From: Plantactinospora sp. BC1
GTDB taxonomy: Bacteria; Actinomycetota; Actinomycetes; Mycobacteriales; Micromonosporaceae
Direction of reading: 5' to 3'
Length of the DNA: 64,000 bases
NCBI RefSeq assembly: GCF_003030345.1
Contig: NZ_CP028158.1
Span: forward strand, 2,604,001 to 2,668,000
Numbering within the stretch: position 1 is the first letter of the stretch; each line of letters begins with the position of its first letter. The notes below the pieces were generated by a model. That model was given only the letters and a program-made list of their open reading frames with translations, did not search any database and was not told where the DNA came from. The position numbers were made by a program, and so were the translations under genes. Below, in pieces: positions 15,436 through 24,672 of the stretch.

Positions 15436-18219
15436 CTACCGGCCGGACCGGCCGAGTTCCCGGGCGGCCTCGACCGCCGCGAACGCGTCGACCAGGCCGG
15501 CGCCGGTGACGTTCCGCTCCGAGCCGCACATGTCGGTGCTCAGCCCCGACGGGTCGGTCGGGTCGGCCGGTCCGGCGGTGTCGAGCAGGATCCGTCGGGT
15601 CGTCTCCAGGTCGCCGACCAGCGCCGGATTGGCCGACCACATCAACGCCACCACCCCGGCCAGGTGCGGCGCCGCCATCGAGGTGCCGCTGAGCACGCCG
15701 TACCCGCCGCCGGGCAGCGCCGAGAGCACGTCGGCGCCGGGCGCGACCAGGTCCGGTTTGGGTACCCCGCCCGGTGCCGGGCCACGGCTGGAGAAGGAGG
15801 TGATCCGGCGCTGCCGGTCCACGGCACCGACGGTGAAGACGTCCGGGTACGGGGCGGGCGGGTCGTCGACCGATCCGCAGAACGAACCGGTGTTGCCGGC
15901 GGCGGCGACGAAGAAGATCCCGGCCGCCGCCAGCGCCGAGGTGGCCGGCTGGAGCGTCTCCGGGGCGCAGCCCTCGATCTCGGGGCAGCCCCACGAGTTG
16001 CTGAGCACCTGGGGTGCCCGATCCGGGCGCCCCTGGGTGAACGGGTCGGCACCGGGCGGGAACGGCGCCATCATGAACTGGAGACAGTCGAGGTAGCGCG
16101 CCGGGTTGCCCAGGTTCCGGTCCAGGTTCACGCAGCCGACCCACTGCGCTCCGGGCGCCACCCCGACCCGCTCGTCGCCGACGGCGGTGGCCAGGGTGTG
16201 CGTGCCGTGGCCGCCCAGGTCGGTGGGGGAGCGGGAGTCGTTCCACGGGTCGTGCCAGGAGTCGTCGCCGCTCCGGAAGCCGGCGGAGAGCGCCGGGTGC
16301 CGGCCGTCCACGCCGGAGTCCGAACCACCCACCACGATCCCCGAGCCGTCCACGCCGAGCTGCGACCAGACCCGGTCCGCGCCGATCAGGCCGAGGTTCC
16401 AGCTCGGTACGGCCGGCGCCGGCTCGTCGCCACGCCTCGGTGACCCGCCGGCCGGCAGCGGGCGCAACCGCTGGCTGACCAGTACCCGGTCGACGTCTCC
16501 GCGCCGGGCCAGCCAGGCCCGTACCGCCGCACCGCCCTGCACCTCGACGCCGTTGACCAGGTAGTACGGGGTGTGCTCCAGGTGCAGCCGGTCCAGTTCC
16601 CGGCGCAGGTCCGCCTGGGACCGTTCGGCGGTCTCGACGAGTCTCCGGTACACCTCCCGGCCCCGGGCCTGCCGACCGGCCGGACCGGTCTGCGCCGCCA
16701 CGCCGGTCAGGTCCGCCTGCTCCCGGAGTACCACGAAGAGCCGTTCGCCGTGCCAGCCGGGGGAGCCGAGTCCGACGTACACCGCACCGGTGGCGAGCAG
16801 CAGGACTCCGGCCACGGCGGCGGCGACCGGGCGGCGCGGTACGGGTGCGGTGGGGCGACCGAGGCCGACCCCGTACCCGATGCCGAGCAGCACCGCGACG
16901 GCGAGCGAGCCGGCGGCGGCGACGGCGGCCCAGAACGGCACGTCCCGGGCGCCGGAGAGCAGCAGGGTGATCTCCTCCGGGTCGACCAGGGTCAGCGGCC
17001 CGGCGACGGCGATGCCGACCAGCCAACCGACCGGGGCGGAGCCGACCGGTCGCGCCTGCGGCTCCGTCGTCCCGGCCGTCGTCCCGGCCGTCGTCCCGGC
17101 CGTCGTCCCGGCCGTCGTCCCGGCCGTCGGTCGGGGCCGGGAGGTCACCCGGAGGGCGGCGAGCGCGAAGCCGGCCGGTGGGAGGAGGAGCAGTGCGCCG
17201 AGTTGCGCCCCGGACTGGCCGATCCCGCCCGCGAGCAGTGCCAGCGTCACCCCGGCCACCAGCCCGCCGACCAGGACCAGCCGCGCCCCGCCCACCGGGC
17301 GCTCCGTGGCCGACCCGCCGCCGTGACCCGCCGCCGACCCGCCGCCGTAACCCGCCGCCGGCCGCTCGTAGCCGGCCCAGAACCCTCCATCGAGGATGGT
17401 GGCGGCCAGCCAGCCCAGCGCGGCCGAGGCGAGCAGCCCGCAGAGCGTCTCCAGTACGCCACCGAGGGCGCCGAGCCAGACCCAGGGCAGCAGCAGGGCG
17501 AGTCCACCGGCCACGGCCAGGCCGGTCGCGGCCGGCTCGGCCCGGACCTGTCCCGGCCGGCCGGCTGACCGCCGACCCGGGCCGCCGAAACGCCGGACCA
17601 GCAGGGCGCCCACTCCGGCCGCCCCGGCCAGCCCGCCGAGGTAGACCTCCGGCAGGGTGGGCGGTACCGCCCGGAGCAGTCCCAGCCCGCCGAGGGCGAT
17701 CGCGCCGAGCAGCCAGGCCCGGCCGGCCGCCCGGACGGCCGGGGAGCGGGGCAGCGCGGCGAGCAGTCCGGCGGGTACCCCGACGAGCAGCGCGGTCACG
17801 ACGCCGGTCACCGGCCAGAGCCAGTCCTGCCGGTCCAGGCCGGCGACGAGCAGCACCTGTTCGACGAGCCAGCCGACGGTCTGGCCGCCGACGGTCGCGC
17901 CGACCGCCCCGACCCCGACCAGTGCGGCGGCGACCACCGGCCAGACCCCGCCGCCGGCCGCCGGCACCGGTCGGACCGGCGGCGCCGGCCACCCCGGGTG
18001 CGGCCCGCCGGCCCAGGACTGCTGCGGGGCTGCCGGCCAGGGCTGCTGCTGTGGGGCTGCCGGCCAGGACTGCTGCTGCGGGGCTGCCGGCGAGGGCTGC
18101 TGCTGCGGGGCCACCGGCGGCGACGGCTGGCCCGGAACCGGCGGCGGTGGGGGCGGTGGCGGTGGGGGCGGTGGCAGCGCGGAGGGTTCGTCGGGCGGTG
18201 GTGGCGGACCATCCTGCAT
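15436..18219 (-). CDS. Multi-pass membrane S8 (subtilisin) serine protease
   Basis: A 927-residue protein. Residues 1 to about 90 are proline/glutamine-rich with a run of prolines and QQ-P-W/S-AAPQQ repeats. About ten hydrophobic segments follow (about 95-500), interrupted by a GTTA repeat linker. The last 330 residues are a subtilisin domain with Asp in GGSDSGVD, His in GGHGTHTLAT, oxyanion Asn in AAAGNTGSF and Ser in SGTSMAAPHLAGV. The catalytic domain is therefore predicted to sit at the membrane, probably outside. I start at ATG 18219 rather than 18249, because TACTGT lies exactly six bases upstream (leaderless). A subtilisin behind a polytopic membrane region is unusual; the role is unknown. 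Confidence 0.88.
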   Translation of the reverse strand: MQDGPPPPPDEPSALPPPPPPPPPPPPVPGQPSPPVAPQQQPSPAAPQQQSWPAAPQQQPWPAAPQQSWAGGPHPGWPAPPVRPVPAAGGGVWPVVAAALVGVGAVGATVGGQTVGWLVEQVLLVAGLDRQDWLWPVTGVVTALLVGVPAGLLAALPRSPAVRAAGRAWLLGAIALGGLGLLRAVPPTLPEVYLGGLAGAAGVGALLVRRFGGPGRRSAGRPGQVRAEPAATGLAVAGGLALLLPWVWLGALGGVLETLCGLLASAALGWLAATILDGGFWAGYERPAAGYGGGSAAGHGGGSATERPVGGARLVLVGGLVAGVTLALLAGGIGQSGAQLGALLLLPPAGFALAALRVTSRPRPTAGTTAGTTAGTTAGTTAGTTEPQARPVGSAPVGWLVGIAVAGPLTLVDPEEITLLLSGARDVPFWAAVAAAGSLAVAVLLGIGYGVGLGRPTAPVPRRPVAAAVAGVLLLATGAVYVGLGSPGWHGERLFVVLREQADLTGVAAQTGPAGRQARGREVYRRLVETAERSQADLRRELDRLHLEHTPYYLVNGVEVQGGAAVRAWLARRGDVDRVLVSQRLRPLPAGGSPRRGDEPAPAVPSWNLGLIGADRVWSQLGVDGSGIVVGGSDSGVDGRHPALSAGFRSGDDSWHDPWNDSRSPTDLGGHGTHTLATAVGDERVGVAPGAQWVGCVNLDRNLGNPARYLDCLQFMMAPFPPGADPFTQGRPDRAPQVLSNSWGCPEIEGCAPETLQPATSALAAAGIFFVAAAGNTGSFCGSVDDPPAPYPDVFTVGAVDRQRRITSFSSRGPAPGGVPKPDLVAPGADVLSALPGGGYGVLSGTSMAAPHLAGVVALMWSANPALVGDLETTRRILLDTAGPADPTDPSGLSTDMCGSERNVTGAGLVDAFAAVEAARELGRSGR
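17066..17125. repeat. 12-bp tandem repeat inside the subtilisin gene
   Basis: Five identical copies of GTCGTCCCGGCC, encoding GTTA repeated in a linker between membrane segments. The period is a multiple of three, so copy number changes keep the frame. Confidence 0.95.
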
Positions 18220-18225
18220 CACCGA

Positions 18226-18231
18226 ACAGTA
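18226..18231 (-). promoter_or_regulatory. -10 element of the subtilisin gene (leaderless)
   Basis: TACTGT on the minus strand, six bases before ATG 18219; no ribosome binding site. Confidence 0.55.
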
Positions 18232-18369
18232 CGGCGCGACCCCGCCCACCGCCGACCTCGGCCGCCACGGTACGACCGCGGTCGGCCCTCCGCCTCCGGT
18301 TCGGTGCGCTCCGCCGCCGGCCCCGCCGGAAGTGACACCCGCAGAGCCCGCTCCGGGCGCCGGTACGGC

Positions 18370-18375
18370 TACCGT
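18370..18375 (+). promoter_or_regulatory. -10 element of glpD (leaderless)
   Basis: TACCGT, six bases before GTG 18382; no ribosome binding site. Confidence 0.55.
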
Positions 18376-18381
18376 GGACGG

Positions 18382-20205
18382 GTGCGTGACCCCAGCCTTT
18401 CCCGGAACGAGGCCAGCCGGCTCTCCCCGTCCCGCCGCGCCGCCGACCTACGACGGCTGCGGAGCGAGCGCTTCGACGTACTCGTCATCGGTGGTGGGGT
18501 GACCGGCGCGGGGGCGGCACTCGACGCCGCCTCCCGAGGGCTCAAGGTGGCCCTGGTCGAGGCCCGCGACTTCGCCTCCGGCACCTCCAGCCGGTCCAGC
18601 AAGCTGATCCACGGCGGGCTGCGCTACCTGGAGCAACTGGAGTTCCACCTGGTCCACGAGGCGCTGACCGAGCGGGGCCTGCTCGCCACCCGGCTCGCAC
18701 CGCACCTGGTGCGCCCGGTGCCGATCCTGGTGCCGCTGCCGCCCGGCAGCGGTCCGGCCGGACTCGCCGGCCGGGCCTGGCGACGCTCCTACTACGGCAC
18801 CGGGGTCGCGGCCTACGACGCCTTCGCCGGGATCTTCGGCGGCGGGCGGGGCATGCCGCTGCACCGGCACCTCACCCGGGAGGGAGCCCGGCGCACCTTC
18901 CCGAGCCTCCGCGCCGACGCGATCTCCGGGGCGATCCGCTACTACGACGGGCAGGTCGACGACGCCCGCCTGGTGGTCACCCTGGCCCGCACCGCGGCCA
19001 GCCTGGGCGCGGCGACCGTGAACAGCGCCCGCGTCGTCGGCCTGCTCCGGCAGGCCCGCGAGGTGACCGGGGTACGGGTCCGGGACATGGAGGCGCCACC
19101 CGGCTCCCCGGACGCCGAGTTCGAGGTACGCGCCCGCACCGTCATCGCCGCCACCGGAGTGTGGAGCGACGACATGTCCGAACTCCTCGGCGACGTCGGC
19201 GTACGGCGCGGGCTGCGGGTACGGGCCTCCAAGGGGGTACACCTGGTGGTGCCCCGATCGGCGATCACCGGCGAGGCCGGACTGATCCTGCGTACCCCGA
19301 CCTCGGTGCTCTTCGTGATCCCGTGGGGCGGGCACTGGATCATCGGTACCACCGACACCGACTGGCGGCTCGACCGGGCCCACCCGGCGGCCTCGGCCCG
19401 GGACATCGACTACCTGCTCGACCAGGTCAACACCGTGCTGGACCGGCCGCTGACGACCGCCGACATCGAGGGCGTCTACGCCGGGCTGCGCCCGCTGCTG
19501 AGCGGCGAGGCGGACTCGACCTCGAAGCTCTCCCGGGAACACGCCGTCTACGAGCCGATGCTCGGGCTGCTGCTGGTGGCCGGCGGGAAATACACGACGT
19601 ACCGGGTGATGGCCGCCGACGTGGTCGACCGGGCCGCCCGCCGGCTCGGCGGGGTACGCGCCTCACGCACCGCCGACCTGCCGCTGGTCGGCGCCGACGG
19701 CTACGCCGCGCTGTGGCGGGACCGGGCCGACCTGGCCCGCCGGCACGGCGTACAGGCCGGGGTGGTCGAACACCTGCTGGAGCGGTACGGCAACCTCACC
19801 ACCCACCTGCTGGAGATGGTCGACGCCGAGCCGCTGCTCGGCTCCCCGCTGGCCGGGGCGCCGGAGTACCTCGCCGCCGAGGTGGCGTACGCGGCCCGGG
19901 CCGAGGGGGCGCTGCACCTCGACGACGTGCTGACCCGGCGTACCCGGATCTCGTTCGAGACGGTGCACCGGGGCGTCGAGTCGGCCGAGCAGGCCGCCGA
20001 GATCATGGGGCGGGTGCTCGGCTGGGACGCCCGGGTCCGGGCCCGCGAGGTCGAGCACTACCTGGCCCGGGTGCAGGCGGAACGGCAGTCGCAGCGGATG
20101 CCGGACGACGCCACCGCCGACGCGGCCCGGGTCGGGGCGCCGGACGTACGCGGTTTCGCCGCCGACCGGGGCGCCGGCCGGGACGGGGCGGAACTGGCCG
20201 GCTGA
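18382..20205 (+). CDS. glpD: Glycerol-3-phosphate dehydrogenase (FAD)
   Basis: A 607-residue FAD enzyme that oxidises sn-glycerol 3-phosphate to dihydroxyacetone phosphate at the membrane and passes electrons to quinone. The dinucleotide-binding motif VIGGGVTGAGAALDAASRG is near residue 33, followed by the GlpD signature SGTSSRSSKLIHGGLRYLE. The substrate region GHWIIGTTDTDW and the C-terminal DAO-C domain (about residues 420-560) are present. The protein is a little longer than most GlpD because of a polar tail. GTG 18382 is supported by the -10 element. Divergent from the subtilisin gene. No glpF or glpK is adjacent. Confidence 0.94.
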   Translation: MRDPSLSRNEASRLSPSRRAADLRRLRSERFDVLVIGGGVTGAGAALDAASRGLKVALVEARDFASGTSSRSSKLIHGGLRYLEQLEFHLVHEALTERGLLATRLAPHLVRPVPILVPLPPGSGPAGLAGRAWRRSYYGTGVAAYDAFAGIFGGGRGMPLHRHLTREGARRTFPSLRADAISGAIRYYDGQVDDARLVVTLARTAASLGAATVNSARVVGLLRQAREVTGVRVRDMEAPPGSPDAEFEVRARTVIAATGVWSDDMSELLGDVGVRRGLRVRASKGVHLVVPRSAITGEAGLILRTPTSVLFVIPWGGHWIIGTTDTDWRLDRAHPAASARDIDYLLDQVNTVLDRPLTTADIEGVYAGLRPLLSGEADSTSKLSREHAVYEPMLGLLLVAGGKYTTYRVMAADVVDRAARRLGGVRASRTADLPLVGADGYAALWRDRADLARRHGVQAGVVEHLLERYGNLTTHLLEMVDAEPLLGSPLAGAPEYLAAEVAYAARAEGALHLDDVLTRRTRISFETVHRGVESAEQAAEIMGRVLGWDARVRAREVEHYLARVQAERQSQRMPDDATADAARVGAPDVRGFAADRGAGRDGAELAG

Positions 20206-20276
20206 CCCGCGTCCAGGGCCGGCGCAGAGCCGCACTGCCCGGCCGACCCGTCCGGGATCGGCGTGGCGCCGCGCCG

Positions 20277-21671
20277 TCAGAGCACCTTGCCGGGGTTGAG
20301 CAGCCCGGTCGGGTCGAGCGCGTCCTTGATGGCCCGGTGCACCCGCAGGCCCACCGGCCCGATCTCCCGGGCCAGCCAGTCCCGCTTGAGCAGGCCGACG
20401 CCGTGCTCGCCGGTGCAGGTGCCGCCGAGCGAGAGACCCAGCTCCATGATCGCGTCGAACGCGCGCCGGCCCCGCTCCAGGTTCGCCGGGTCGGCCCGGT
20501 CGACGACGATGTTCGGATGCATGTTGCCGTCCCCGGCGTGCCCGACCACGCCGATCGGCACGTCGTGTTCGGCGGAGATCCGGGCCACCCCGTCGAGCAG
20601 CGCCGCGAGCGCGTCCCGGGGTACCGCCACGTCGTCGATGACCAGCCCGCCGATGCCGTCCGGATAGGTGGCGGCGGCGAACCGTTCCATCGCCGGGTGC
20701 GCCAGCCGACGGGCCTGGAGCAGGGCCGCCGCCTCCTCGGCGTCGGTGGCCGCGAAGACCTCGTCGGCGCCGCTCGCCGTGCAGACCTCGGCGAGCCTGG
20801 CCAGGTCGGCGGCGGCCCGGGGGCCGGTGTCGGCGGCGGCCAGCAGCAGCGCCTCGGCGTCGGTGCGCAACCCCATCGGCCGGTACGCCTCGATCGCGCC
20901 CAGATGGGTGCGGTCGAGCAGTTCCAGCAGGCTCGGGCTGAGCCCCCGGGCGGAGATCTCCGCGACCGCCCGCCCGGCGGCGGTGGTGGACGGGAAGACC
21001 GCGACCAGGGTCAGCGACTCCTCGGCGGCCGGCCGGAGCGAGACGGTCACCTCGGTGATCACTCCGAGGGTGCCCTCCGAGCCGACGAAGAGCCGGGTCA
21101 GGTCGTACCCGGCGACCCCCTTGGCGGTACGCCGTCCGGTGCGCAGCACCTCGCCGTCGGCGAGCACCACCTCCAGACCGAGGACGTACTCGGTCGTCAC
21201 GCCGTACTTGACGCAGCACATCCCGCCCGCGTTCGTCGCCACGTTGCCGCCGATGGTGGAGGACTCCCACGAGCCGGGGTCGGGCGGATAGCGCAGGCCG
21301 TGCTTGGCGACGGCGGCGGCGAGCATGGCGTTGACCACGCCGGGCTGGACCACGGCGATCCGGTTCACCGGGTCGACCTCGCGGATCTCGTCCATCAGCA
21401 CGGTGGAGAGCAGCACCGCCCCGTCGACCGCGTTGGCGGCTCCGGCGAGCCCGGTCTGGGCCCCCTGCGGCACCACCGGTACCCCGTGCGCGGCGGCCGT
21501 GCGGACCACCGCGACCACCTCCTCGGTGGTCCGGGGCCGGACCACCACCGCCGGCATGCCGGCCGCACAGAGGTCGGCCTCGTCGCGCTGGTGGCCGCGG
21601 AGCAGGTCGGGGTCGGTCAGTACGGCGGAGTCGCCGAGCGCCGCCCGCAGGTCGTCGAGAAGATCCGGCAT
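20277..21671 (-). CDS. FAD-linked oxidase (glycolate/D-lactate dehydrogenase type)
   Basis: A 464-residue protein of the GlcD family. The N-terminal FAD-binding (PCMH) domain shows VVPQGAQTGLAGAANA, PPDPGSWESSTIGGNVATNAGG and LFVGSEGTLGVITEVTV. The C-terminal half has GHAGDGNMHPNIVVD and GGTCTGEHGVGLLKRDWL, the family's metal/substrate region. Members oxidise 2-hydroxy acids such as glycolate, D-lactate or D-2-hydroxyglutarate; which one cannot be read from sequence. It is convergent with glpD and divergent from the FUSC gene. Confidence 0.93.
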   Translation of the reverse strand: MPDLLDDLRAALGDSAVLTDPDLLRGHQRDEADLCAAGMPAVVVRPRTTEEVVAVVRTAAAHGVPVVPQGAQTGLAGAANAVDGAVLLSTVLMDEIREVDPVNRIAVVQPGVVNAMLAAAVAKHGLRYPPDPGSWESSTIGGNVATNAGGMCCVKYGVTTEYVLGLEVVLADGEVLRTGRRTAKGVAGYDLTRLFVGSEGTLGVITEVTVSLRPAAEESLTLVAVFPSTTAAGRAVAEISARGLSPSLLELLDRTHLGAIEAYRPMGLRTDAEALLLAAADTGPRAAADLARLAEVCTASGADEVFAATDAEEAAALLQARRLAHPAMERFAAATYPDGIGGLVIDDVAVPRDALAALLDGVARISAEHDVPIGVVGHAGDGNMHPNIVVDRADPANLERGRRAFDAIMELGLSLGGTCTGEHGVGLLKRDWLAREIGPVGLRVHRAIKDALDPTGLLNPGKVL

Positions 21672-21810
21672 GCCTGGCAGGCTAGCCGCCCGACGAGTAC
21701 GCCGACCACGGTCGTTTCCGGCCGTCGGGGAACACCCCGGACAGTCCGGTCGACGCTCACCGGTGCCGTCCGAACGGGTTCGACCGGTTCGTCAGCGGGT
21801 AGTCCCCGCC

Positions 21811-23079
21811 ATGCGCTCCGTCCGGGCCACCGTGGCCAAAACGCCCGTGGACCTCGATCGGGAGCGGATCGCCAACCTGGCGAAGGAGTTCCGGAACCGG
21901 TCCCGGGCCACCGTGCGGGACCGCTGGCACGCCGTACGGTTCAACCTGGTGCTGGCGCTCCAGGCGGCGCTGGCGGCCGCGCTGGCCTGGCTCGGCTCGC
22001 ACGAGTTGCTGGGCAACCCGTCGCCGGTCTTCGCACCGATCTCCGCGATCGGTACCCTCGCCTCCTCGGTCGGGCAGCGGTTCCGCCGTACCGTCGAAAT
22101 GATCTTCGGGATCGCGATCGGCATCGGTCTCGGCGACGCACTGGTCTTCGCCGCCGGCACCGGGCCGTGGCAGCTCGGTCTGATCGTCTTCCTGTCGATC
22201 GTGGTCAGCATCTTCCTCGGCGGAGGCCCGGCCGTGGTCACCCAGGCGGCGGCCACCGCCGTGCTGATCGCGACCCTCGAGATGCCGCACGAGGCCAACA
22301 TCGAGTTCCCCCGGGTGATCGACGCACTGATCGGCGGCTTCGCCGGGCTGGTGGTGCTCGCGCTGCTGCTGCCGCTGAACCCGTTGCGGATCGTGGACCG
22401 GGCGGCCCGGCCGGCGCTGGGCCGGCTCGCCGACGAACTCTCCGAGACCGCCGAGGCGATCAAGACCCGGGACGCGCCCCGGGCACAGGCCGCGCTGGAC
22501 CGGCTCCGCCAGGTGGAGGAGCACTTCCAGGGCTTCGAGGAGGCGCTGGAGGGCGGCCGGGAAACCGCGCTGCTGGCCCCGGTGCGCTGGCGCCGCCGGG
22601 GCGCGCTGACCCAGTACGTGGAGAGTTCCGAGTACATCGAGCACGCGGTGCACAACAGCGGGACCCTGATCCGGCGGGCGGTCACCGCGCTGGAGGACGA
22701 GGAGCCGATCCCGGAGGAGATGTCGAACGCGGTCACCATGCTCGCCGAGGCGGTACGGCTGCTGCGCCGGGACCTCGGGCACGGCATACGCCCGGAGGCG
22801 GCCCGGGAGCAGGCGTTGCAGGCGATCGGCCAGGCCGGTCGGGCGTACGCCGAGGGGGTCGGGTTCTCCGGCAGCGTGGTGATCGCGCAGGTGCGTACCA
22901 CCGGCAGTGACCTGCTCCGGGCCACCGGCATCGAACGCCTGGAGGCGAACCAGCTCGTACGCCGGGCGGCCGGCGGGCACGCCGGGGAGGCCGCCGCGGA
23001 GGCCGCCCGGCAGCCCGGCACCCCGCCGTCGACCGGGCGCTCCGGCGGCCCCTCGGGCGAGCGGGGCCCGGCCCGCTGA
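21811..23079 (+). CDS. FUSC-family (aromatic acid exporter-like) membrane protein
   Basis: A 422-residue protein with five to six hydrophobic segments in residues 40-200 (for example PWQLGLIVFLSIVVSIFLGG) and a long cytoplasmic, alpha-helical C-terminal half. The layout and sequence around SPVFAPISAIGTLASSVGQRFRRT fit the FUSC/ArAE family, some members of which export aromatic acids. The true substrate is unknown. ATG 21811 is the only start close to the conserved part; TAGTCC five bases before it is a weak -10. The last 45 residues are Gly/Pro/Ala-rich. Confidence 0.83.
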   Translation: MRSVRATVAKTPVDLDRERIANLAKEFRNRSRATVRDRWHAVRFNLVLALQAALAAALAWLGSHELLGNPSPVFAPISAIGTLASSVGQRFRRTVEMIFGIAIGIGLGDALVFAAGTGPWQLGLIVFLSIVVSIFLGGGPAVVTQAAATAVLIATLEMPHEANIEFPRVIDALIGGFAGLVVLALLLPLNPLRIVDRAARPALGRLADELSETAEAIKTRDAPRAQAALDRLRQVEEHFQGFEEALEGGRETALLAPVRWRRRGALTQYVESSEYIEHAVHNSGTLIRRAVTALEDEEPIPEEMSNAVTMLAEAVRLLRRDLGHGIRPEAAREQALQAIGQAGRAYAEGVGFSGSVVIAQVRTTGSDLLRATGIERLEANQLVRRAAGGHAGEAAAEAARQPGTPPSTGRSGGPSGERGPAR

Positions 23080-23129
23080 CCGGAGCCGGTCCCCGCCCGG
23101 CAGCACGCCCTCGCCGGGCGCGGGCTAAG

Positions 23130-24440
23130 TCAGCGGATCGCCGCCAGGGCGGTGAGCAGCCGGTCGACGTGCCCGGCGGTGCTGCCCAGCCCGATGCTGG
23201 CGCGCAGCGCGGTCGGCGGCAGGTCCCGCCGTCCGCTCCGGGTGGCCGCCTCGGCGAGCAACCGCCGGGCCAGCGGGTGCGCGCAGAACAGCCCGTCCCG
23301 CAGCCCGAGCTGCCAGCGCTGGGCGAGGTCGGCCGCGACCGCCGCCGAGTCCCGGCCGGCGACCACGAACGAGACGATGCCGACCCGGGGCGCGGCCGCG
23401 TCGAAGGTACGCAGTTCGACCACCTCCGGCAGGGCGGCGAGCCCGGACCGGAGCCGGGCGAGCAGGGCCTGCTCGTGCGCGTACAGCGCGGCCCGGTCCG
23501 CCTCGGCCAGGGCGGTGCAGACCCCGGCCAGCGCCACCGCGCCGAGCAGGTTGGGGGTGCCCGCCTCGTGCCGGGCGGGCCCCTCGGCCCAGCGCACGTC
23601 ATGGGTGGCCGCCCCGACGCCGAGGGTCGCACCGCCACCGGCCAGGTACGGCGGGGCGGCGTCGAGCCAGTCCGCCCGCCCGGCCAGTACGCCGATCCCG
23701 AACGGCGCGTACAGCTTGTGTCCGGAAACGGCCACGTAGTCGACGGTCAGGGCGGCGATGTCCAGTTCGGCGTGCGGGGCGAGCTGGGCGGCGTCCAGCG
23801 CGATCCGGGCGCCGTGCCGGTGGGCGACCCGGGCCAGGTCGGCGACCGGCCAGCACTCGCCGGTGACGTTGCTGGCCCCGGTCACCGCGACCAGGATCGG
23901 TGCCCCGCCGCCGCTGCCCCGGCGCAGTTCCCGCAGTGCCGCGTCGACCGCCCGCACGGCGTCGCCGGCCGAGCCCGGCACCGGCAACCGGACCGTACCG
24001 GCCGGCCAGGGCAGCAGGTTGGCGTGGTGCTCGGCGGCGAAGGTCACCACCCGGGTGCCGGGCGGCAGGGCCCGGGCCAGCAGGTTGAGCGCGTCGGTGG
24101 TGTTGCGGGTGAAGACGACGTGGTCGTCCGCGCGTACCCCGAGGAAGTCGCCGACCTGCTGCCGGGCCCGCTCGTACGCCAGCGTGCTGCGCCGGGAGAG
24201 CGCTCCGGCGCCCCGGTGCACGCTGCCGTACCAGGGCAGCAGCTCGGCCACGGCGTCGGCGGCGGCCCGCGCGCACGGTGCGGTGGCGGCGTAGTCGAGG
24301 TTGACCTGTCCCGGCACCCCGAGCACCGCGAGCGGCGCCGCCGGGGCCAGGGTTGCCGGGGTCAGGGTTGCCGGGGTCGGCGTTGCCGGCGCGGCCACGC
24401 CGGTCGGCCGGGCGGGCGCGGAAACGACGGTGCTGCTCAT
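23130..24440 (-). CDS. Class V aminotransferase (cysteine-desulfurase-like)
   Basis: A 436-residue PLP enzyme of the NifS/SufS/CsdA fold. The lysine that binds PLP is in YVAVSGHKLYAPFGIGVL, the cofactor histidine in TFAAEHHANLLPW, and the phosphate site in VVFTRNTTDALNLLARAL. The first 45 residues are an alanine/proline/threonine-rich extension with ATLTPATLAP repeats. ATG 24440 has GGAGG nine bases upstream and is preferred over 24515, which lies inside the riboswitch. Control by a SAM-IV riboswitch points to sulfur amino acid metabolism. Whether it releases sulfur from cysteine, lyses cystathionine-like substrates or transaminates is not decidable here. Confidence 0.9.
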   Translation of the reverse strand: MSSTVVSAPARPTGVAAPATPTPATLTPATLAPAAPLAVLGVPGQVNLDYAATAPCARAAADAVAELLPWYGSVHRGAGALSRRSTLAYERARQQVGDFLGVRADDHVVFTRNTTDALNLLARALPPGTRVVTFAAEHHANLLPWPAGTVRLPVPGSAGDAVRAVDAALRELRRGSGGGAPILVAVTGASNVTGECWPVADLARVAHRHGARIALDAAQLAPHAELDIAALTVDYVAVSGHKLYAPFGIGVLAGRADWLDAAPPYLAGGGATLGVGAATHDVRWAEGPARHEAGTPNLLGAVALAGVCTALAEADRAALYAHEQALLARLRSGLAALPEVVELRTFDAAAPRVGIVSFVVAGRDSAAVAADLAQRWQLGLRDGLFCAHPLARRLLAEAATRSGRRDLPPTALRASIGLGSTAGHVDRLLTALAAIR

Positions 24441-24483
24441 CGGGGATACCTCCGGTGGCCAGGGACCCCGGAGCGGGTGGGAA

Positions 24484-24610
24484 CGGGGTCCGCGCTTGCC
24501 CGGTGCGGTGTGCACCGAGCCCGGTCATCACCCGGGGCACCCCACCGCGAACCTCGACGAGGGTTGCCGGCCAGCAAGCCGGGGCTTGACGCTGGCGCTC
24601 GTGACCTGCC
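24484..24610 (-). promoter_or_regulatory. SAM-IV riboswitch
   Basis: On the minus strand the segment begins GGTCACGAGCGCCAGCG and continues with the hallmark GTCAAGCCCCGGCTTGCTGG, then CCGGCAACCC, GCGGTGGGGTGCCCCGGGTG, ATGACC closing the first stem with GGTCA, and CAAGCGCGG near the 3' end. This matches what I know of the actinobacterial SAM-IV aptamer, which binds S-adenosylmethionine. CGGGGTCC (24484-24491) can pair with GGACCCCG (24463-24470) to form a downstream hairpin before the start codon, a possible expression platform. A TATGCT -10 lies at 24615-24620, minus strand. Confidence 0.92.
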
Positions 24611-24660
24611 AGAGAGCATAACCGGCCCGGTTGTGCTCCGGCCGGGCTGTCCGGAGGAAC

Positions 24661-24666
24661 TACGCT
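24661..24666 (+). promoter_or_regulatory. -10 element of the PrsW gene (leaderless)
   Basis: TACGCT, six bases before ATG 24673; no ribosome binding site. Confidence 0.55.
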
Positions 24667-24672
24667 GATCAC

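Noticed and set aside
17066..17125. 12-bp repeat as a regulatory array
   Set aside because: It lies inside a coding region, keeps the frame and encodes a simple linker.
24301..24621. Plus-strand 106-codon frame opposite the aminotransferase start
   Set aside because: It covers the SAM-IV aptamer and the start of the aminotransferase gene; the RNA explanation is far stronger.
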